Part shown: in pieces, positions 58,264 through 64,000 of the stretch
Numbering within the stretch: position 1 is the stretch's first letter
Layout: each line of letters starts with the position of its first letter
NCBI RefSeq assembly: GCF_039511225.1
Contig: NZ_CP154261.1
Location: forward strand, 3,038,001 to 3,102,000
Direction: 5' to 3'
Source: Sphingobacterium multivorum
GTDB lineage: Bacteria > Bacteroidota > Bacteroidia > Sphingobacteriales > Sphingobacteriaceae
Length of the DNA stretch: 64,000 bases
Translations under genes and position numbers: made by a program
Notes under the pieces: generated by a model
Seen by the model: the letters and a program-made list of their open reading frames with translations, nothing else
The model's database searches: none
What the model was told of the DNA's origin: nothing

Positions 58264-60278
58264 TCGCTCTGATCAAATAATTGTTCAATAATATCATCAT
58301 CTACAAGTTGAGCACGCGTGACTTGCAATGTCGTATTTCTTTCCAATGCACGATCTAATGCTTGGTTGGCCTCCTTATTTCTAGCCCAAGCGCGCCTAGC
58401 AATCCCATTATTGACATCAAAATACAACATCTTTTCCAATTTAACAGCTGCTTCTCCTGAACCATCGAGTAGTAGACCAAAGCCTCCGTTGATAACCTCA
58501 CCCCAACCGACTCCACCGCCATTGTGGATAGAGACCCAGGTGGCCCCCCGGAAACTGTCTCCGATGACATTATGAATTGCCATATCGGCGGTATATTGAC
58601 TTCCATCATAAATATTACTGGTCTCCCGATAAGGTGAATCGGTACCGCTAACATCATGGTGGTCTCTTCCCAATACAATGGGTGCTTCAAACAGGCCACT
58701 CTTTACAGCTTCATTAAAAGCCTTTGCTATCGCAATACGTCCATTGGAGTCTGCATAAAGAATACGCGCCTGAGAGCCTACCACAAGTCTATTTTTTCCA
58801 GCTTCTTTAATCCATTGTATATTATCTTGCATCTGCTGCTGAATTTCCATTGGGGCTTCTGTTCGGAGATTTTCCAAAACTGTCATGGCTATTTCGTCTG
58901 ATTTTTGAAGATCCGAAGCTTTTCCAGACGTACAAACCCACCGAAAAGGTCCAAAACCATAGTCGAAACACATTGGGCCAAGAATATCTTGTACATAAGA
59001 TGGGTAGCGGAATTGATCCTTATCGTCATTCCATACCGCTGCACCAGCGCGACTGCTTTCCAATAGAAATGCATTACCGTAATCAAAGAAATAGGTTCCC
59101 TTGGATACATGCTTATTGATGGCATCGACATGCCGTATCAAGCTTTCTTGTACGCATTGCTTAAATCGATCAGGATCACTCGCCAATAAAGCATTCGATT
59201 CTGCAAAGGTCAGCCCCATCGGATAATAGCCTCCAGACCAAGGATTATGTAAAGATGTCTGATCAGATCCTACAGTGACGTGGATATTTTCGCGATCAAA
59301 AGCCTCCCACACTTCGACAATATTACCGATATAGGCGAAAGATATCGTTTCTTTTTGATCCATCGCCGACTGTACCTGTTCAACGAGCTCATCGATGTTT
59401 TCGATCAATCGGTCTACCCAACCTTGTTCATGCCGTTTTTTTGCTGCAGCGGGATTTATTTCAGCGCATACGGTGATACATCCGGCAATATTACCTGCTT
59501 TAGGTTGTGCGCCACTCATTCCCCCCAAGCCAGAAGTTAAAAATACTTTACCTTGAATTGTATCATTTGCTGTTAAATGTTTTCGGAAAGCATTCATGAC
59601 CGTAATTGTAGTACCATGCACAATACCCTGCGGACCAATATACATATAGGAACCTGCAGTCATCTGTCCATATTGCGTAACGCCTAAAGCATTAAAACGC
59701 TCCCAGTCATCCGGTTTCGAATAGTTTGGAATCATCATTCCATTCGTTACAACGACACGTGGTGCATGTTGTGACGACGGGAAAAGACCCATGGGATGAC
59801 CACTGTAGAGATGTAAAGTTTGTTCATCTGACATCTGCGAAAGATACTGCATGGTGAGGCGATATTGAGCCCAATTTTGGAAAACAGCTCCATTCCCACC
59901 ATACGTAATCAGTTCATGGGGATGTTGGGCTACAGCCGGATCAAGGTTATTTTGAATCATCAGCATAATCGCTGCCGCTTGCTTACTCCCTGCTGGATAG
60001 TCAGCTATCGGTCGAGCGTGCATCGCATATTGGGGCCTAAAGCGGTACATGTAGATTCGGCCGTAACTACGGAGCTCCTCTAAAAATTCAGGTGCTAAAA
60101 CGGTATGCCATTGTTTGGGGAAATAGCGTAATGCATTCCGTAAAGCCAGCTTCTCTTCCGACCTGGTGAGAATATCCTTTCGTCGGGGGGCATGGCTTAT
60201 GGTATGATCTCGCTCTACTTTTGGGGGCAATACGGTCGGAATACCTTCCGCCACCTCGTTCTTAAATGTATCTTCCAT
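58260..60278 (-). CDS. hutU: Urocanate hydratase
   Basis: The 672-residue NAD-dependent enzyme turns urocanate into imidazolonepropionate. The family's 'GNGAVFQNWAQYRLTMQYLSQM', the glycine-rich NAD region 'SGLGGMSGAQPKAGNI' and the SHGGGVGWGEV-like 'IHNGGGVGWGEVINGGFG' block are present. Length is typical of the long (about 670 aa) group. ATG 60278 is chosen because it starts four bases after the hutI stop; the alternative ATG at 60308 would overlap hutI by 26 bases. It lies between hutI and hutG. Confidence 0.95.
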   Translation of the reverse strand: MEDTFKNEVAEGIPTVLPPKVERDHTISHAPRRKDILTRSEEKLALRNALRYFPKQWHTVLAPEFLEELRSYGRIYMYRFRPQYAMHARPIADYPAGSKQAAAIMLMIQNNLDPAVAQHPHELITYGGNGAVFQNWAQYRLTMQYLSQMSDEQTLHLYSGHPMGLFPSSQHAPRVVVTNGMMIPNYSKPDDWERFNALGVTQYGQMTAGSYMYIGPQGIVHGTTITVMNAFRKHLTANDTIQGKVFLTSGLGGMSGAQPKAGNIAGCITVCAEINPAAAKKRHEQGWVDRLIENIDELVEQVQSAMDQKETISFAYIGNIVEVWEAFDRENIHVTVGSDQTSLHNPWSGGYYPMGLTFAESNALLASDPDRFKQCVQESLIRHVDAINKHVSKGTYFFDYGNAFLLESSRAGAAVWNDDKDQFRYPSYVQDILGPMCFDYGFGPFRWVCTSGKASDLQKSDEIAMTVLENLRTEAPMEIQQQMQDNIQWIKEAGKNRLVVGSQARILYADSNGRIAIAKAFNEAVKSGLFEAPIVLGRDHHDVSGTDSPYRETSNIYDGSQYTADMAIHNVIGDSFRGATWVSIHNGGGVGWGEVINGGFGLLLDGSGEAAVKLEKMLYFDVNNGIARRAWARNKEANQALDRALERNTTLQVTRAQLVDDDIIEQLFDQSE

Positions 60279-60282
60279 GTTG

Positions 60283-61530
60283 TTATAGTGAGAATACTTC
60301 CTGACCATTTTTCCATACTGCTGTAGGTTGCAAGCTTCCTTGGTAGTAAGAAATATCCTGATAATTAGCTGTTTTAAATATAGTAAAATCTGCTTTCATG
60401 CCCTTGCCTAACACGCCGCGATCCGACAGGTTTAAAGCTTTGGCGGCACGGTAGGTTAATGCAGCAAGCAACTCAGCGTTCGTCAACTTCTCTGCTGTTG
60501 CCAAAATACTCGCACTCGTCAATAATTGTCCCATGGGTGCAGAACCCGGATTCCAATCACTTCCTATGGCCAAACATGCACCTGCATCCAACAGCTTTCT
60601 AGCTGGCGTAAAACCACATCCAAGTCCGATGGAAGCCGCAGGTAGCGCCACCGCAACAGTATCTGAATGGGCAATAAGGTCAATTTCAATTGCTGTTGAT
60701 GCCTCAAGATGATCCGCAGATTGAGCACCGAGTTCAACTGCAATCTGACTTCCCGAAGTTGTGAACTGATCGGCATGAATAGTCAGGTCAAAACCCATCG
60801 CTTTTGCTTTTTGTAAATATGCCACAATGTCTTCCCCTTGAAACGCTGTTTTTTCTATAAATGCGTCAACCCGGTTTGACAGCCCTTCTGATTTCAATAG
60901 CGGAAAAAGATCTGTTGTAATTCGATGAAGATAATCCTTTGCCGATCCGCTGAAGTCTCGCGGGAGCATATGTGCCGCCAAACAAGTTGGAACAAGGTCT
61001 GATGCCGTACGACGATCCGACTCCTGAATGACACGTAATATCTTCAGCTCTTCTTCAACATTAAGACCGTAACCGCTTTTAACTTCAATTGTTGTGATTC
61101 CTTGCCTTAACAGAAAATTTGCACGCTGGATCGTGAGATCAATCAATTCTGCTGCATCACAATCCCTTGTGTGTGATACCGTGCTCCAAATCCCTCCCCC
61201 AGCTGCCGCAATCTCCAGGTAGCTTGAGCCTGCATTTCGAAGGGCGAAATCATTCGCTCGATTACCGGCAAAAGCAATATGCGTATGGCAATCAATAAAG
61301 CCTGGCAAGGCGACCTGATCTTCCTCTACATGTACAAGTGCCACTTGCTTTCCCCATTGCAGTTGTAATCCCTCAAAGTCCGCCACTTCCATGATATCGT
61401 TACCTGCTATTAAAATACCTCCATCTTTAATAATAACTAATTGTTTATCATGGAGCGCCCCATTAACGGGCATATTTGACATGGTTAATATCTGCCTAAA
61501 AGGTCCAACTAATTTTAGCTCTTTTTCCAT
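60283..61530 (-). CDS. hutI: Imidazolonepropionase
   Basis: The 415-residue amidohydrolase hydrolyses 4-imidazolone-5-propionate to N-formimidoyl-glutamate. The metal site is seen in GFIDCHTHIAFAGNR, LAAHMLP and the DQFTTSG region, and GSDWNPGSAPMGQLLT carries the catalytic Asp. ATG 61530 begins ten bases after the hutH stop; a TTG at 61554 would overlap hutH and is rejected. It is the second gene of the operon. Confidence 0.95.
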   Translation of the reverse strand: MEKELKLVGPFRQILTMSNMPVNGALHDKQLVIIKDGGILIAGNDIMEVADFEGLQLQWGKQVALVHVEEDQVALPGFIDCHTHIAFAGNRANDFALRNAGSSYLEIAAAGGGIWSTVSHTRDCDAAELIDLTIQRANFLLRQGITTIEVKSGYGLNVEEELKILRVIQESDRRTASDLVPTCLAAHMLPRDFSGSAKDYLHRITTDLFPLLKSEGLSNRVDAFIEKTAFQGEDIVAYLQKAKAMGFDLTIHADQFTTSGSQIAVELGAQSADHLEASTAIEIDLIAHSDTVAVALPAASIGLGCGFTPARKLLDAGACLAIGSDWNPGSAPMGQLLTSASILATAEKLTNAELLAALTYRAAKALNLSDRGVLGKGMKADFTIFKTANYQDISYYQGSLQPTAVWKNGQEVFSL

Positions 61531-61540
61531 CCTTCTTCGT

Positions 61541-63100
61541 CTAAAACTCTTCAAATCTTTGTTTCAAATCCGCAGCAATTTCGCCCGTCGCATATTGACG
61601 ATGCAATGTGATCAGTTCGCCCGATTTTACGAGCTTTAATGCTTCAGTCAACAGCTCTTCCATCGGTTGATCGGATTCGATATGCGGAATGGACTGACGA
61701 ATTCTCGCATGAATAGCTTCCAATGCTGCAGTCGATTTTAATGGCTGATGATAATCCTTTGCCTGTGCCGCACATAACAGTTCAATGCTTAATATTTTAT
61801 CAACATTGTCAATGACCTGTAGTAATTTTCGGCCGGAAATAGATCCCATACTGACATGGTCCTCTTGGCCTAAAGAGGTAGGAATACTATCTGCACTTGC
61901 AGGAAAACAAAGCCCTTTATTCTCACTTGCAATCGCGGCTGTGCTATATTGTAAGATCATAAATCCTGAATTGAGACCGGTTGATTTCATTAACAATTTT
62001 GGGACACCGTTGGTTTGACCTTCTAAAGACAAGTAAACCCTTCGATCCGAAATATTGCCGATTTCCGATGCAGCAAGTGTGGCATAATCCAAAGGCAAAG
62101 CGATTGACTGTCCGTGAAAGCTACCGCCACTAATGGTTAGTTCGTCATTAATGATCACAGGATTATCGGTCACTGCATTTATTTCGATTTCTATGGTCTC
62201 CTTCAAATGAAGCCAAGCATTGCGTGATGCTCCGTGGACTTGAGGGATACAGCGCAAAGAATAAGGATCTTGTACGCGGGAACAGTCTTTGTGGCTTTCC
62301 AAAATGGCTGAGCCATGAAGCATGTTAAAAATGCTTGCAGCAACATAACGGTTTCCGGCATGCGGGCGTAATTGATGTAATTCAGTAAAAAATGGTTTTA
62401 TTGAGCCATTTAAACCTTCAATCATTAAGGTCGCAATAATATCAGCATTCTGAAGTACACGATTTAACTCAGCAACAGCCATCACAGCATGGGCTGCCAT
62501 AAATTGAGTTCCATTGATCAAAGCCAGACCTTCTTTTGCGCCCAAGTGTACCGGAGCCATACCATATTTTTCCAAAACGGTAGCTGTTTCCATAATTTCC
62601 CCTTCTACGTTGACTTTTCCTAAGCCAATCAAGGGTAAAAATAAATGTGACAATGGCGCCAAATCACCCGATGCGCCGACAGAGCCTTGCTTAGGTACCA
62701 CAGGAATGATATGGTTTTCGATATGCCAAATAATCCGTTCAATTGTCGCATACTGAACACCCGAAAATCCTTGAGAAAGCGCGTGAACTTTAAGAATAAG
62801 CATCAATTTGGCCAAATCATTGGCGATAGGTTCGCCCATACCGACGGCATGACTTTTCAGAATATTTTCCTGTAACAGTTGCGTTTGATTTGCGTCAATA
62901 AGTGTGGTACACAAGGGACCAAAACCGGTATTAATCCCATAGACAATCTCACCACGCTCGACTATTTTACGGACATAACTGGCGCTCTGCTCGATCTTAT
63001 TCTTGACTTCGGGTGATATTTCCCCCGTAACCGTTCCTTTTACTATGGCTAAGGCTATGGAGCATGTTAGCTGCCCACTGCCGTATAAAAATTTTTCCAT
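61541..63100 (-). CDS. hutH: Histidine ammonia-lyase
   Basis: The 519-residue enzyme removes ammonia from histidine to give urocanate. The MIO prosthetic group forms from A143-S144-G145 in GSVGASGDLAPLSH, matching the usual position in bacterial HutH and supporting the start at ATG 63100. A TTG at 63121 is rejected. The operon's promoter box lies just upstream and the LysR regulator gene is transcribed away from it. Confidence 0.95.
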   Translation of the reverse strand: MEKFLYGSGQLTCSIALAIVKGTVTGEISPEVKNKIEQSASYVRKIVERGEIVYGINTGFGPLCTTLIDANQTQLLQENILKSHAVGMGEPIANDLAKLMLILKVHALSQGFSGVQYATIERIIWHIENHIIPVVPKQGSVGASGDLAPLSHLFLPLIGLGKVNVEGEIMETATVLEKYGMAPVHLGAKEGLALINGTQFMAAHAVMAVAELNRVLQNADIIATLMIEGLNGSIKPFFTELHQLRPHAGNRYVAASIFNMLHGSAILESHKDCSRVQDPYSLRCIPQVHGASRNAWLHLKETIEIEINAVTDNPVIINDELTISGGSFHGQSIALPLDYATLAASEIGNISDRRVYLSLEGQTNGVPKLLMKSTGLNSGFMILQYSTAAIASENKGLCFPASADSIPTSLGQEDHVSMGSISGRKLLQVIDNVDKILSIELLCAAQAKDYHQPLKSTAALEAIHARIRQSIPHIESDQPMEELLTEALKLVKSGELITLHRQYATGEIAADLKQRFEEF

Positions 63101-63118
63101 CTTCCTATCTGCTTTACT

Positions 63119-63126
63119 CAAATGTA
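63119..63126 (-). promoter_or_regulatory. hut operon -7 box (TACATTTG)
   Basis: Exact TAnnTTTG on the minus strand, 18 bases before hutH ATG 63100. No TTG lies at the expected -33 distance, which fits a promoter that needs an activator such as the divergent LysR protein. Confidence 0.6.
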
Positions 63127-63158
63127 CTTGCTATATTTGATAATTAGAAATACCATTT

Positions 63159-63175
63159 TTATCATCAATTGATAA
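63159..63175. promoter_or_regulatory. Inverted repeat in the hutH-lysR intergenic region
   Basis: TTATCA-TCAAT-TGATAA is a perfect 6-bp dyad with a 5-base centre, ending two bases before lysR ATG 63178 and centred about 45 bases from the hut -7 box. The geometry fits a LysR binding site (T-N11-A type) that controls both hut and the regulator gene. Confidence 0.65.
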
Positions 63176-63177
63176 CC

Positions 63178-64000
63178 ATGAATTATCAAATAGAACTAAG
63201 ACACTTACTGTATTTTAAAGTATTGGCAGAAGAGCTGCATTTTAGAAGGGCTGCCGAAAAATTGTTTATTGCGCAGCCGGGCTTGAGCAGACAAATTAAG
63301 CAGCTGGAGGAATCCTATGGCGTAGCACTTTTTGAGCGTAATAAGCGAAATGTTCAAATGACGGAAGCTGGGATCTATCTCTTTGAGGAGGTGAAAGAAC
63401 TCTTTAGGCACTTGGATCAGATTGAAACTCAACTTCAAAGCTTTGCCAATGGTAAAATAAGTACCTTAAAGCTGGGGTTTATTGGGTCGGCTGTTCAGAC
63501 CATCCTGCCGGAACTACTGCTCAATTTAAAACAGCAGCAGCCAGATATTGAGTTAGCACTTCACGAACTAGCGAATGAAACCCAGCTGGATCTGCTGGAG
63601 AAAAAAGAATTGGACTTAGGCTTTGTTCGTCTTTCGGAAACGCCACCTGGCTTATGTAGCCTGCCTATACATACCGAGCATTTTAGTCTCGTTTTACCTA
63701 ACGATCATCCCCTATTGAATTCGCCGAAAGCAAGTCTTGACGCCTTAAAAGATGAATCATTTATCTTATTTTCCAAAAACTATAGCCACTCTTATTATGA
63801 TCTCGTCATGAGTATCTTTAGTGATCATAAGTTTATCCCCAAAGTTACTTTGCGCACTGTGAATGCTTTGACCATTTTCAATATGGTTGCTCAGGGATTG
63901 GGTGTTGCCATTGTTCCTTCGTCTTTAAAGAACGGATACCATGTTGATGTCACCTTCCTTGAATTGAACGGTTTACCGCAACGAACAACGCTCTCTCTAG
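63178..64000 (+). CDS. LysR family transcriptional regulator (cut by window end)
   Basis: The 274 codons visible run to the edge of the window without a stop; full LysR proteins have about 300. The N-terminal helix-turn-helix is 'LHFRRAAEKLFIAQPGLSRQIKQLEES' (residues about 20-46), and the C-terminal sensor domain of the periplasmic-binding-protein fold follows. It is divergent from hutH, 77 bases apart, with a dyad in between, and so is the probable regulator of histidine breakdown, perhaps sensing urocanate. Confidence 0.92.
   Translation, partial: MNYQIELRHLLYFKVLAEELHFRRAAEKLFIAQPGLSRQIKQLEESYGVALFERNKRNVQMTEAGIYLFEEVKELFRHLDQIETQLQSFANGKISTLKLGFIGSAVQTILPELLLNLKQQQPDIELALHELANETQLDLLEKKELDLGFVRLSETPPGLCSLPIHTEHFSLVLPNDHPLLNSPKASLDALKDESFILFSKNYSHSYYDLVMSIFSDHKFIPKVTLRTVNALTIFNMVAQGLGVAIVPSSLKNGYHVDVTFLELNGLPQRTTLSL

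Noticed and set aside
1..64000. CRISPR array, transposase, integrase or prophage genes
   Set aside because: No repeat-spacer pattern and no such protein was seen; the short repeats noted are too few for CRISPR.

Overview
This window looks like chromosomal DNA from a member of the Bacteroidota, most likely Sphingobacterium or a close relative in the Sphingobacteriaceae. The sequence reasons are: a FecI-like sigma factor, FecR anti-sigma, SusC (with STN domain) and SusD in one operon; many lipoproteins with type II lipoboxes; repeated promoter boxes of the Bacteroidota form TAnnTTTG (sometimes with TTG about 16-21 bases upstream); few strong Shine-Dalgarno sites; and moderately AT-rich DNA. The genus is inferred from general gene content, not from a marker gene.

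Layout. 0.2-5.1 kb: a secreted glycosyl-hydrolase-like protein, a secreted glutaminase, a glyoxalase-fold protein, an AhpD-like protein, an SRPBCC protein and a Bax-inhibitor-1-like membrane protein. 5.2-10.9 kb: a complete RND efflux operon (adaptor, HAE1-type pump, outer membrane factor). 11-16.6 kb: DUF763 protein, lipoproteins, and a large FAD/Fe-S 2-hydroxyacid dehydrogenase of the YdiJ type. 16.8-22.3 kb: FUSC-like protein, Lrp regulator with an EamA exporter, a 5'-nucleotidase split into two genes in reversed order, and an MFS transporter. 22.3-29.3 kb: M13 peptidase, MetA, TlpA-like thioredoxin, aconitase. 29.5-36.1 kb: small accessory proteins, a DUF808 membrane protein and a ClC chloride channel. 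36.1-39.5 kb: rtcB RNA ligase, a soluble slipin and, upstream on the same strand, a structured noncoding leader with tandem tRNA-like elements. 39.8-46.7 kb: lipoprotein, deaminase with AraC regulator, a three-gene operon with an MpaB-type oxygenase, recR and a LOG-family protein. 46.8-54.7 kb: ECF sigma / FecR / SusC / SusD, then an NagX-like acyltransferase. 55.2-57.2 kb: an exonuclease/GIY-YIG fusion and a small GNAT protein. 57.2-64 kb: the hutHIUG histidine degradation operon and a divergent LysR regulator cut by the window end.

The most unusual item is the tRNA-like array at about 39,063-39,304 (minus strand). At least two units keep a tRNA-style D arm and a canonical TTCRAnT T-loop on a perfect 5-bp T stem, but the anticodon arm is replaced by a short unpaired linker and the acceptor stems are poor. 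They are packed head to tail at a 57-67 nt period and lie upstream of the slipin-rtcB genes in the same orientation. RtcB is an RNA ligase that repairs cleaved tRNA, and the Salmonella rtcBA operon also carries RNAs with a tRNA-like domain, so an RNA partner, decoy or sensor for RNA repair is a reasonable hypothesis. No function has been shown by the sequence alone.

Most operon ends are marked by clear hairpin terminators, and many convergent gene pairs share a bidirectional one.
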